Under the pieces are notes generated by a model that worked only from the letters and a program-made list of their open reading frames with translations, did not search any database and was not told the origin of the DNA. From Zeus faber (Eukaryota > Chordata > Actinopteri > Zeiformes > Zeidae): a stretch of 64,000 nucleotides of DNA. Numbering within the stretch: the first letter of the stretch is position 1; each line of letters opens with the position of its first letter. A program made the translations under genes and the position numbers. The DNA is taken from contig OY482850.1 in the NCBI GenBank assembly GCA_960531495.1, forward strand, positions 5,892,166 through 5,956,165, given 5' to 3'. Positions 1 through 19,492 of the stretch are shown in pieces.

Positions 1-717
1 GAGGCATCCTTTCAAATGACATGACCATCTGGAATAAGACGGCTTCAACAAACCTATTCAAAACGTTCTGAATATGAGGATACTGTGCTACCGAATTTTA
101 GACTTCTTGTTCAGAACAGCTGCAGTGTCTCTCATGCTTCAACACAAATAATCAGCGGACAGTTGAGGTAGTTGTGACAAGAAATCCATCACTACCAGCG
201 GCTGTTTATCACCACAAACCAAAAATTACTTTTGTACCTTGAACCTTTTAATTACTATGCCTATTGGAATTGCCTGTACCAAGCAAACACCCTTTGTACA
301 GTGTACTGTGCACACAGTTCAGTCTGTGTACTGGATAGTACACGTTCTTTGAAATGCTGTAAGTAATATGAAGTGATTGGTGGTTTATTTGTTCCAAATA
401 TCAGGAAGACGGTCACAGAAAGACACTATAAAGAAAAAAAAGTCTGAAAGCCCGAAAATTCAAAAATAGGTTTTTTGTTGGCTTCAAAACAACAAGGTTT
501 CTTGGCCTCGGATCCTATGCAACTTGTTGAAAAATCAAGTCAAGCATTTTGTTTTGGAAAACTAGAGTTTTGGTTGTACACAGTCCTACTTTTACCATTA
601 CTGCGATGAACATCAGATTATTAAGGTTGATATTTTGTAAAACCCTTATCTCCATGTTGCCTAGCCCTGTGTTTTTTTGTTGCTGAATGTGTATTTATTT
701 TATTTATATATTTTTAC
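1..717. other. intron sequence of the TBC gene, nothing recognised
   Basis: This lies beyond the donor of TBC exon 8, so it should be intron. I see no further TBC exon, RNA gene or clear mobile element. Confidence 0.5.
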
Positions 718-832
718 CATGCAGCATGATGAGGTCCCAGATGGCCAGGACAGTGTCCCAGCAGGGCAGAGAGGTGAAGAGGGTGAGGAACCACGGCATG
801 ACAAAATGCACTGAGAGCACGCCCACCGAGGC
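718..832 (-). CDS. TBC protein exon 8 (last exon inside the window)
   Basis: The acceptor is CTCTCCAG and the donor G/GTAAAA. The exon encodes ASVGVLSVHFVMPWFLTLFT then LPCWDTVLAIWDLIMLHG, the typical WFLxLF...W-D segment of a TBC domain. The good donor shows the gene continues to the left. Confidence 0.88.
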
Positions 833-1061
833 CTGGAGAGGAGAGAAGGTGAGGAGAAGTGGGGGGGGTAAAAGTAGGGTCATTTTATGCGTATGTGAAA
901 TGTATTTAAGCATATCTTCTGATGCTTTGGTGGAGAAAATGTAATAGTGGATGTGTTCTGCTGAACAGGGTTATGACAAAGAGCCTAGCGCTACAGAAAA
1001 CGCTAACCTTTGGAAATAGAAATTAAACAGCATCCACTCCCAGCCTGGGACAAGCCTCTGT

Positions 1062-1101
<40 letters not shown>

Positions 1102-4100
1102 CTAAAACGGCAGCCTTTCTCTTAGATCTGCTGACTCGAGGTGAGGAATTGCAATCCCTCCAAAGACACTCATCCAGCACAAATGACAGGAGATGGGTGA
1201 GGATTGGAGTGTTTGTGTGTTTGTGTGTGTGTGTGTGTGTTTGTGTGTGTATAGAGCAGGGGCCGCTGAAGATGCAATCACTATGGGACTGAGAAGAAAG
1301 AGGGATTGTGTGGTTGTGCCTGTGTGTTTGTGAGAGTAAATGACAGCACAATGGGGCCCATTTGATAATGGATGCGCCGCAGTGACCGCTCTCCAGCAGA
1401 TGAACTTCTCATCACTCATCACCATAACTGTGGCGAAAGATAATACACACATAATGCACACACTGACGCTGTGTTCCTCACTGTTATCATCAGCTTCCAG
1501 GATAAGTTTAAATTGAAGACCAATACGATATATGGCGCAGCATATCCGCAAAAAAGTGAATACAAATCCTTGCCATGCCTTGCTATGGACGAGCAATAAA
1601 TATCAAGCAATAAACCGTATCAATTAAACATTTCAGACTAGGGCCTCAACATCAGTGGTATTAAAATGATGATGAAATCAAGATAATTGCCTATCAAACC
1701 ACACAATTTTGTAGTCTAAATGAATGAGAAGATATGGCCCACGGATTCTAACTCATTCATTTGAAAAATAAACATTTTATATCATCCTTCACATGCGCAT
1801 ATATTATGGTAAACCATATTCAAATTCAAAGTGACTCTCTTGGGATTTGCATAAACAGATTTCCTGATAATTATTGTGCAAAATTCCCCAGAATTATTCT
1901 GATGAATTCTTCCACATTGCCCAGTTTTAGTTAAATCAGAAATGATTTTAAATAAGTAATCAGTCAACAAGTATCAGAAATTTCACTGTATGCGCACTAT
2001 CGTCCACTTTACTTTAAGTGTGAATAAAAAAAAAAACAATGGCTTCTGGAACACTACTACTACGTCAGCTCGATGATGACTTTGGCCATTTCGAACTGCC
2101 CTGACTTCTGTCGCGGGCGGTTGTTGTCATAGAAAAGTAGCTAATTAATAGGTAATTACCACATTGCATTGCGGCACGCAAGCGTAGTGTGCCGTGTTTG
2201 CATACTACAATATTTCACCAGATGTCATCATGGTACTCTTCATTAACACTAAAAACTCAGATACTTATTCGGCAGACTAAACAGTACGCTAGTGTGCCAT
2301 TTGTGACACAGCTCTAGTCTGGACATCTTACCATGTGCTCAAAAAGCTGTGGCTTCCTGTGCTTCAGGAACTGATCAAACACCTTCACCTGATGCTGGAT
2401 CCTGATTGGACATAATGTATAGAGTACATCAGAACAACACTGTCTCTTTAAGTGCAAAGCTTTACATAAAATACTGCAACGATAACTGACTGTTGTCTTC
2501 CCCAAAGCATTGGTGATATTTATTTCAGAATATGTTACCGTGTACAGTATGCTTACTTGGTGAGGCTGAGGTCGAACAGCTGTGCCAGGTATTTGGGTTT
2601 GTCCAGCAGTGCCACCAGGGCCCAAAACGCTTCTTCCTCTCCCAACTGCATCAGCAGCACCGCCGCTATGTAAGACATCCCTGGCAAAACCCAGACAAGA
2701 AGGAAATAAGATAAATAAATATTACATCCAGTCCGCTTTTGGCTCAAAATTCTCCAGAGGACATGAGTGGATAGATTTTGCTCGTTTGAGTGCCTTTCTA
2801 AACTCAATACGTGTCTATGATCCTCTGCTACCTCATAGTGGTCAGTGTTTGTACTGCAGCCCCTTTCACCCAAAGTCCACCCTGGTCAATATAGGATCTA
2901 TGTTCAGCCCTCCATTGGAAAGACTGTAAACCAATTTTATTTTCCAGACCCAAACACACACGCGGTAGTTTACATGGCTGTCTATGGATAATAACATTTT
3001 TATTTTTACCTTGGCTGTATCCGACCTGAGGGTTGTACTTGGCATAGGCGATGAGGACCCTGAAGAGTTTGGCCTGGCCCTCGATGGCCTCCGGGCTTTC
3101 CCCCATCAGCGATCGGTGAGTTGGGAAGGAGCGCTCTGCGGGATGGTCATAATTAGAACCTCTTTCAATAACGATTTTGCAGAAGAAAATTCGGACAAAC
3201 CCCGAACTTTCAGAGAGCGCCGAACTCACGCAGATCCAAGGCGATCTGACGGAAGAGTGTCACGTCGTCTCTGGAGTAGCCAGGGTCCGGGCAGCCAAGC
3301 TCTTGCTGTTCGGTCGAGCCCAGGTCGTTCTGGGTTTCGCTCAGCGTTGCGATAGCGGACAGGATCCCGTACTCGCTGACCCCCAGGTCCACCAAGGGGC
3401 CCCGCACCTCGGACAGGCAGGTCTGTGAGAGAGCAGTCGAGAGAGAATCTTTCACGGCTATGAGCCAACGCGCAACAGCAGTTAAAGTTCAACATCCAAT
3501 ATTGGTTTCTAGCATCGTGCCGGTGCACGTTACCTGGTAGTTAAAATCGCTGGCTTCTCTCAGACTGTCGATGCCAAGGAGACACTTCCACACCCGGCCC
3601 CGTAAAGTAGGAGGGATGCCCATCCTGATGAACCGCTCAATCTGGAACGGAACACATCACGTTCTGCTCGGGGAAAGGACAAAGCCACTTCCATCAATGT
3701 AACCATAACAAATGACCGCAGTGAATCCCCACCTGGCTCCTGCAGATGAAGCTGCCCCCGTTCCAGTAGCTGAGCAGCTCACAAAGCTCCTTGACTCTTC
3801 CCGGGCTCAGCTGGGGGTAGCTGGCACAACATAAAAAGATATATATTGAAAAAATAATCTGAAAACAAGTGTTCCACGACAAACAGCTCACTGACCCGAC
3901 TTCACTTAAGGGAGGCAGAGGATACATCGCGTGGGGAAATTGGGAGGTTTTTTCTTTTCCACATAGCTAACAAAGCCTATTCACTCTGTTATCAAACATC
4001 TTCCAGGATGTATTTCAAGACCCATACATGTATTCATATAAAAAGGAGTGTGTACTTAGTTGTTTGATTGGCATCTCAACTTACACCGTCTTCCAACATA

Positions 4101-5149
4101 AAGGGGTAATGCATGAAGCCGACTTTACACCGAATCCGTATACTCATCCCACGGTCAGACCCCCCCCCAGCGTCTAAGGTTGGGGGTCACTACATTTCCC
4201 CCGAGGTTTCCCCCTTTTCGGTGTGGAGCGTGTCTGTGCTGTGTTCGCAGCACACTGCAGGTGCACGGAATTCCATTCAAAATTGATTTTTTTTTTCCTT
4301 TTCCAACATCGGTTGAGCCTCGCCTTCACTTACAGGCGTTAAGTCCGATTATTCGACTTAAAAGTGTGCCTTCTTTTGTTCGATTGATTTGTTGTTTTTT
4401 TGTGAATGGTCGTCGAAAAAAAAGGCAAAACAATGAGTATCAAATAGGGGATTCTTTTTAACAAGATAGTCAGCGTCCCCCTTATGGGAGCAGCCGAAAG
4501 ATAAAGAAGAAATGAATTAAACAGATGACCACTTTAACATGATCTCTTTTTTTTTTTTTAACAAATAAAAATGAATATTGTCGCACACAAATAAAGTTGT
4601 TGCGCATCGGATGCAACTTTTCCAGGACGACTCTTGTTTGCCAGGATATTCTGGGAGACTTCTGTCGTATTCCATGACCGGAATTCCATTACAAAAGTCC
4701 CGGATCTTTCAGGAGGCGTGGGAGCGCTGACGTTAGACGCTGTTTCTGCGTCACGTGAGTCACGAATAAATCACGCCATGACCTGGCTTTATTGACAATG
4801 GAGTGACGTCAGGGTGACGAACACACAACTGGAAGGGGCAGCAGAGAGACGATGGGGAGTGATATAAGACAGGAGATACTGCGGGATGACAAACAGCAGC
4901 GAAAATAGAGACAATGAGACGTCGTGCTGAAATACTCCCGAACACGAACACACAATGAGTTGAAGAACGTTTGAAATACTGCTGCGAACTAATCTCGCCC
5001 TCGCACCTGTAGTCGTGACATCGGTGATGCAGTTTGGGGTCTTTCCTTTTCGCCAGGGCGAAGCCGAACTCGTCGAAGCCCAGGGTCTCGCTGCGTCGCT
5101 TGGTCGTCGAGCTTCTCCGGCTGCCGTTGCTGCCGTTCCTCCTTCTCAT
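718..5149 (-). CDS. TBC-domain Rab GTPase-activating protein gene (8 coding exons in window, C-terminus beyond left edge)
   Basis: TBC proteins stimulate GTP hydrolysis by Rab GTPases at membranes using an arginine and a glutamine finger. Coding exons on the minus strand are 5007-5149, 3733-3820, 3534-3641, 3230-3422, 3010-3135, 2557-2680, 2332-2401 and 718-832. All have GT-AG borders and phases that join without a break, giving 322 codons. The TBC domain runs from about residue 78 (LRGRVWKCLL near 92-101) to the left edge. The arginine-finger motif IxxDxxR is present as IALDLQR (173-179), and the glutamine-finger motif YxQG as YSQG (217-220). Later conserved blocks are EEEAFWAL and WDTVLAIWDL. 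The N-terminus is basic and serine-rich (MRRRNGSNGSRRSS) and probably disordered. The last 3-4 helices of the domain and the C-terminus lie left of base 718. By memory it resembles the USP6NL/TBC1D10 group, but I cannot name the orthologue or the target Rab. Confidence 0.9.
1063..1100. repeat. (GT)n microsatellite
   Basis: About 19 uninterrupted GT units in the TBC intron. A second, imperfect GT/TTGTG tract lies at about 1210-1250. Confidence 0.95.
2332..2401 (-). CDS. TBC protein exon 7
   Basis: This short exon (acceptor CAATCAG, donor ATG/GTAAGA) encodes IQHQVKVFDQFLKHRKPQLF and EHM, the helix that in TBC domains leads to the LxxHM-type motif. It ends in phase 0. Confidence 0.85.
2557..2680 (-). 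CDS. TBC protein exon 6
   Basis: The acceptor is TTGCCAG and the donor AA/GTAAGC. The exon encodes GMSYIAAVLLMQLGEEEAFW and following residues to LSLTK, the helix after the glutamine finger that is well conserved in TBC proteins. Confidence 0.9.
3010..3135 (-). CDS. TBC protein exon 5 (catalytic Arg and Gln fingers)
   Basis: The acceptor is CCCGCAG and the donor G/GTAAAA. The exon supplies QRSFPTH (arginine finger R179), LFRVLIAYAKYNPQVGYSQ and the glutamine finger Q219. Both catalytic residues are present, so GAP activity is plausible. Confidence 0.9.
3230..3422 (-). CDS. TBC protein exon 4 (IxxDxx part of arginine finger)
   Basis: The acceptor is CTCACAG and the donor C/GTGAGT. The exon encodes 64 codons ending in RQIALDL, the first part of the IxxDxxR motif. 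The catalytic arginine is completed by exon 5. The loop before the motif (about residues 120-165) is rather long and acidic. Confidence 0.86.
3534..3641 (-). CDS. TBC protein exon 3 (start of TBC domain)
   Basis: This 108-bp exon has phase-0 borders (TTCCAG acceptor, CAG/GTAACG donor). It encodes IERFIRMGIPPTLRGRVW, the hallmark opening of a TBC domain (a GIPxxLRGxVW-type motif). Confidence 0.88.
3733..3820 (-). CDS. TBC protein exon 2
   Basis: The acceptor is TGTGCCAG and the donor CAG/GTGGGG. The exon encodes SYPQLSPGRVKELCELLS and following residues, a linker helix ahead of the TBC core. It joins exon 1 in phase and ends at codon 77. Confidence 0.82.
3821..5006. other. intron 1 of the TBC gene
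   Basis: About 1.2 kb between exons 1 and 2. It holds short C and T homopolymers and no recognisable coding or mobile sequence. Confidence 0.6.
5007..5149 (-). CDS. TBC protein exon 1 (start codon)
   Basis: The exon runs from ATG at 5149 to a CAG/GTGCGA donor. It encodes 47 codons plus two bases, including the acidic-aromatic segment LGFDEFGFAL that precedes many TBC domains. I chose this ATG because it opens the frame that splices in phase to exon 2. A longer open frame across the same bases does not join to it. Confidence 0.8.
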
Positions 5150-5345
5150 GGTGAATCTTCAGAAGGGGGTCACGTTTCCAGCGGCAAAGCTGGCTCCTCG
5201 CCTTCTGCTTCCCTGTCAACATTCAAACACGCCGCGCCCCGCGTACGACGTCGGCGTCAACCGAAAGTGGGCGGGCTCGGTCGTCACCTGAGGAGATCTC
5301 GCGATAGGTCAGCGTCGGCGCGGATAATCGGCGCCATCTGCCGGC
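5150..5345 (-). promoter_or_regulatory. CpG-rich 5' region of the TBC gene (putative promoter)
   Basis: The bases just upstream of the TBC start codon are rich in CpG (for example CGCCGCGCCCCGCGTACGAC) while the surroundings are AT-rich. This suits a CpG-island promoter. No TATA box or start site can be fixed by eye. Confidence 0.35.
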
Positions 5346-5756
5346 AGGGTGTAGTGTGTGCATGGCATTAGATGGCGCTTTCTCTCCGCTCTCGGACAAT
5401 ACACAAATTATAAACATATACATTCATAAACCCAAATTTATTTCAAGAAAAAAATGCTCACAATATTGTACCATATTTGGTTGAATGAGGTTAAAAAGGT
5501 TAGGTTTAGTAAAGTTAGGTTTGTAAATTATATTTTCAATTCACGTTTCTTGTGGCTCTTGGACCCTCGAACCTTAACCGCTATTTCAATGTGCATATAA
5601 GATATACGGAGATACACAACAACAAGCGTTGATTACACTTTATTGAACTGTATTGTGGTGAAGCAAAACATTTTCACCTATTCAGCATAGGCCTAAATGT
5701 TCCTTTGTACTAATGTACTAATAATCACTGTAAAAAAACAACAACACACACACACA

Positions 5757-5765
5757 TATATATAG

Positions 5766-5826
<61 letters not shown>
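5757..5826. repeat. (TA)n microsatellite
   Basis: About 35 TA units with one GC interruption near 5764. It directly abuts the Tc1 element, whose family inserts at TA, so it probably supplied the target. Confidence 0.95.
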
Positions 5827-5829
<3 letters not shown>

Positions 5830-5952
5830 CGATCAGCCACAATATTAGAACAACTGACAGGTGAAGTGAATAACATTGCTTGTGTTGTTCCAGTGGCACC
5901 TGTCAAGGGGTGGGATATATTAGGCAGCAAGTGAAAAGTTCTTGAAGTTGAT

Positions 5953-6817
5953 GTGTTGGAATCAGAAAAAATGGGCAAGCGTAAGGATCTGAGCGACTTT
6001 GACAAGGGCCACATTGTGTCGGCTAGACGACTGGGTCAGAGCATCTCCAAAACGGCAGGTCTTGTTGGATGTTCCTGGTATGCAGTGGTTAGAACCTACC
6101 AAAAGTGGTCCAAGGAAGGACAACCCGTGAACGGCAACAGGGTCATGGGCGCCCAAGGCTCGTTGATGCGCCTGGGGAGTGAAGTTTAGGCCGTCTGGTC
6201 AGATCCCACAGAAGAGCTACTGTAGCACAAATTGATGGAGAAAGTTAATGATGGCTATGATAGAAAGGTTTGAGAACACACAGTGCATCACAGCTTGCTG
6301 TGTATGGAGCTGAGTAGCTGCAGACCATTAAGAGGGCCCATGGTGACCCCTGTCCACCGCTGAAAGCGCCTACAATGGGCATGTGAGCGTCAGAACTGGA
6401 CCAAGGAGCAATGGAAGAAGGTGGCCTGGTCTGATGAATCACATTTCTTTTAGTTTACCAGAGGAAGAGATGGCATTAGGATGCACTATGGGAAGAAGGC
6501 AAAGCCGGCAGAGGTGATGCTCTGGGCAATGTTCTGCTGGGAAACCTTGGGTCCTTGGCATTCATGTGGATGTTACTTTCACATGTGTCACCTACCTATA
6601 CATCGTTGCAGACCAAGTACACGTCTTCATGGCAACACTATTCTCTGCTAGCATTGGCCTCTTTCAGCAGGATAATGCGCCCTGCCACACTGCACAAATT
6701 GTTCAGGAATGGTTTGAAGAACATGACAAAGAGTTCAAGGTGTTGACTTGGCCTTCAAATTCCCCAGATCTCAATCCAATCGAGCATCCGTGGGATGTGC
6801 TGGAACAACAAGCCTGA
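5953..6817 (+). pseudogene. Tc1 transposase remnant
   Basis: The N-terminal paired-like helix-turn-helix region is readable ([20 protein letters not shown]). Frame changes and stops follow, for example TAG near 6187. The catalytic DDE region is recognisable in pieces: WSDESHF near 6430, QQDNAPCHTA near 6668 and NSPDLNPIEHPWD near 6760. All three acidic residues can be seen, but not in one frame, so no active enzyme is made. Confidence 0.85.
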
Positions 6818-6984
6818 TCCATGGGGGCCCCACCTCATAGCTTACAGGACTTAAAGGATCTGCTGCTAATGTCTTGTTGCCAATACTACAGGACACCTTC
6901 AGAGGTCTTGTGGAGTCCATGCCTCCATGGGTCAGAGGTGTTTTGGCGGCACGAGGGGGACCTACACAATATTAGGCAGGTGGT

Positions 6985-6990
6985 TTTAAT
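6985..6990 (-). promoter_or_regulatory. possible ATTAAA polyadenylation signal inside the Tc1 end
   Basis: Read on the minus strand this is ATTAAA, about 160 bases past the olfactomedin-like stop codon. I see no AATAAA or ATTAAA between the stop and the Tc1. The next AATAAA on this strand is at 5639-5644, beyond the transposon. Confidence 0.3.
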
Positions 6991-7151
6991 GTTGTGGCTG
7001 ACTGGTATATATAGAATGGCTGCAAATGGTAGGTACAGGGTTTTGACAATAGAGTAGGAAAAAGAACACTGGATAATAAATGCACATTATGATCACATTA
7101 TGATATAACACTACACATTATTTTACGTGAGATCATTTTGCGTGGAGCATA

Positions 7152-16407
<9,256 letters not shown>

Positions 16408-16878
16408 GGCTGGCTGGTGTCTGCTGGGTGGGAAAAGCAGCTCTGAATTCAGCCCGGTCGCTCAACTGCCCAGACTGACGCGCGTCTGCACCTGCAGCCC
16501 CTGTCCGGCAGCCCCCGTCGGCGGTGAACGCGACTTCCTGTTTCCCAAGTCTATCTTGGGCCGAGTTAGGACGCTGTTCCACTTCCTCAAATGTCTTCAA
16601 AGCGAAAGAGATTTCATCTGCGCGAGTTCGCCCCTTCCCAGTTGGGGCTTCCCAATCAGTGTTTCAGAACTTTCGGCCCAGTTGGCGTGATCCGTTGGTT
16701 TTTGTTGGGTTCCAGCAGGTCCTCTGAATGTTTCTAGCTCTTTCTTTCTTCCTTTCTCTACAGACGCACACACCCTCTCTCTATTCCCCTTCCACTCTCC
16801 TTGATCTTGTCTTGACGTCTCTCTGTTTACAGTACTTCTACCAGAGTGCTGAGCGGAGAAATGTGAGTGTGTGTGTGT

Positions 16879-16933
<55 letters not shown>

Positions 16934-17279
16934 ACGGAGTGAAAGAGAAAAGGAGAAAGTTATTGTCGAAAAAAAAAAAAAAAACAACAACGGGAAGGAA
17001 ATTTGGACTGGCGGTATTTGATTCTAATTCTCTCCAGATGGCCCCGTGACACGTCCACAGTTACTAGACAAACTGACCTGTTATTCAAGAAGGGCAAGCT
17101 GTCTCTCTCAAATAAAAGAAACTTGATAGAAGATGTTTATTTCATAAAAATGTACACTTAAACGGCAATAGAAGAAGTTGTAAACAAATAAACTGACAAG
17201 GGAATGACAGGAAATCCATTGAAAACTCAACTTTACACAGAACTATCATCACTTACACTTCACCCTCCACCCTTCATTA
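16408..17279. other. upstream flank of the olfactomedin-like gene
   Basis: It lies 5' of the start codon at 16407 and should hold the 5' UTR and promoter. It is moderately GC-rich to about 16700. I see no clear TATA box. A (GT)n tract and an A-run (16970-16984) lie further out. Confidence 0.4.
16866..16931. repeat. (GT)n microsatellite
   Basis: About 33 GT units with one GTAT interruption. Confidence 0.95.
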
Positions 17280-17449
17280 ATGTATTTAAGGTTTCCCTGG
17301 CTTACAAGTACTTTTACTTTTAATAGTTAAAGTACATTTGAGAGCAAGTACTAATATACTTTTACTCAAGTAGAAGAGTAATGTGAGGTCAGGATATTTG
17401 TACTTTTAGTTCAGTAAAAGCTTCGGAGTACTTCTTCCGCCACTGACTA
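17280..17449 (-). repeat. dispersed repeat rich in AAAAGTAC units
   Basis: On the minus strand it reads CAGTGGCGGAAGAAGTACTC then many AGTAAAAGTA motifs. This is a common teleost interspersed repeat, probably a non-autonomous DNA transposon end. Class is from memory only. Confidence 0.5.
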
Positions 17450-19477
17450 GATGGTGTCATCCCATCTTCTTTTTTCCAGGCATGCAAACTTGTCACCTTT
17501 CGGCGAAATTTGCCGTTTTGAAACCAACATTGGCCACCTACGTGATTCGTGGAGATCCGATTGAGATTCGATGAGAACATTTTTTTTTTGGGGGGGGGGC
17601 TTCAATCCATCTGTATGTAGATCTCTCATAATAGCAGGCGCCAAGTGGGCCTTGCTGTCACCTGGCTTCAAGAAAAACAACGAGGGCACGGACATGGAAA
17701 TACAAGCTGTGTACCATTTCAGGGGCTGCAGCCTTGTAGGCTGCATTTTAAGACCGAATGTGTCAAACCAGCGCGACAAAGTGCTGTCCCACTCCGGAGG
17801 CTCCTTCAAATGCGGTCTAGAAATGCAGCCGTAGGATTCAACCGTTGGATCCTTCGCAGCCTACCCTACCCAAGATTCAATGCGTAGCCAGGGAGATTGG
17901 ATTTTATTTCAAGAAAGAATGATTAAGCAGCTGCGTCAACTATCGTTGAATTTATTTTAGCAGTCCACCAAAATCGATTTCTGAACCTATTTGCCTCAGG
18001 TAGTAAGCAATTCAGTTGCTGAATCTTCACCCGTATTAGATCTACGGACTAATTTAAAAGTTTTTGCTGACGACTATCGACGGTCTGGGCCACACTGTCT
18101 GGACACTAATGCATTTGTTATGGCAGACACCGAAGCAAGCCGAGGCGGCACCAACTTGATCCTGCCAAACCCCTAAATATCATAAATGTAAGTAATGATG
18201 GTGTTGTATGTCAAAATATTTCGAAACACAAATCCTATATTAGCTTTTGTTTTCCAAAATAAAGGTTTAGTTGTTGAAAATGCACTTCATATTCAAGAGG
18301 CCTGCTAGTTAAATTAGTTTGTTAACCTGCCGAGCTAGCCACCTGAACCTGTTGTCTACCTTAGCTAGAGGATGGCTAATGTAGCAGCAGACGGTAGCTC
18401 ACTAGCCTTGAGTTTTGTCCAAATGCAGTGTTTGAATAATCATAGATATGTGATCAGCCACATAACGAGCTATAACGTTAAGTTAACGTCACATTACATG
18501 TTTGTCCCTTTCATAAAGGGACGGATGAAGACACTCCGCCCCTTATAACTTGGCGTGTCCTCATTGTAGTTTTTCTAACTTTTATGATTTTAAGTTTCGT
18601 AGTCCTGAAAACATCAGATTAGTGACGGTCGCATTGTTGTGAACTATTGGAGACTATTTCTAAAGCGCCCAGTCCTCCATGTAATGTGGAAGATGATGAC
18701 AATGTAAGTAAAAGTTTTTTGATTAGTATAATTTCATTGTGTTAAGTAAAGTTACTCAACATCAACTTGGTTAACAGGGACACTCTGAATTAGGCACATA
18801 GAATTTTGCGTAGGGTGCCATGGAGGTCAGGACCAGCTCTGTTGGCAACTGACCACTATGTCCACTGCACACTTAATTCACGCCACACAACTCAACAAGA
18901 TGCACTGAGTTGGCGGTGCGTGCCGCCACCACCCACACAATTTCCCTGAATTGTCTAGTTTAGCAATATTGTTCTTGGAGAGTATCAAGTTTGTAATTAG
19001 TTATGTACCTAGTGGGGGCTGCCTTTTGCACTTAATAAACTCATAATTTGTACTTAATTTTGCGCAGTCTTGTAATTCTTTTAACTTGTAATCAAGTCAA
19101 CCCTAAAGTAATCCTAAAAGTAATCAAAAATTAGCATTATGTCACTTACTTTTCATAAAGGAAACGCCCCCAAAGCATAACCGCTGAACCCCCTAGTGGG
19201 TGTGTGTTTTTCTCCGTTCACGCATCCTTCTCACCTTTTTCACCCCTCAACAGTTTGCTTGTCTGTTTTTTGTTTAACATTGGGAGTCTTGGAAACAGAT
19301 GTCCACTGCCAGATGGCGCTGTAGTATATCGGTAAATGGCAAGCAGGGCTTTACTAATGTAACACACTGTGGGAGTCTCTGCCCACAGGTAGGGGTTTAG
19401 GGAGGGAGACTGAGTCTTTCTTGCCGTGGTGTGCCAACATGGCAAGAGTTTTTATTGGACAGAGGAACAAAAGGCTT
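17450..19477. other. no gene recognised
   Basis: About 2 kb without a convincing coding region or mobile-element protein. It holds a T/G homopolymer run at 17581-17600 and a few short open frames with no family resemblance. Confidence 0.5.
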
Positions 19478-19492
19478 GCTGGCCACAAGTAT
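19478..19492. repeat. target-site duplication, left copy (RTE LINE)
   Basis: GCTGGCCACAAGTAT is repeated exactly at 22613-22627, on the other side of the LINE. Confidence 0.93.

Larger units (their letters stand above)
5827..7006 (+). mobile_element. Tc1-family DNA transposon, inactive
   Basis: The ends form inverted repeats: TACCGATCAGCCACAATATT at the left and, on the reverse strand at the right, TACCAGTCAGCCACAACATT. TA lies at both edges, as expected for Tc1/mariner. At about 1.18 kb it is close to a full-length Tc1. Inside is a disrupted transposase gene. It sits in the short space between the olfactomedin-like gene's stop codon and the TBC gene's promoter side. Confidence 0.9.

Noticed and set aside
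4989-5222. Alternative start frame for the TBC gene beginning MLTGKQKARSQ
   Set aside because: It is in another frame and does not splice in phase to exon 2; the MRRRNGS frame does.
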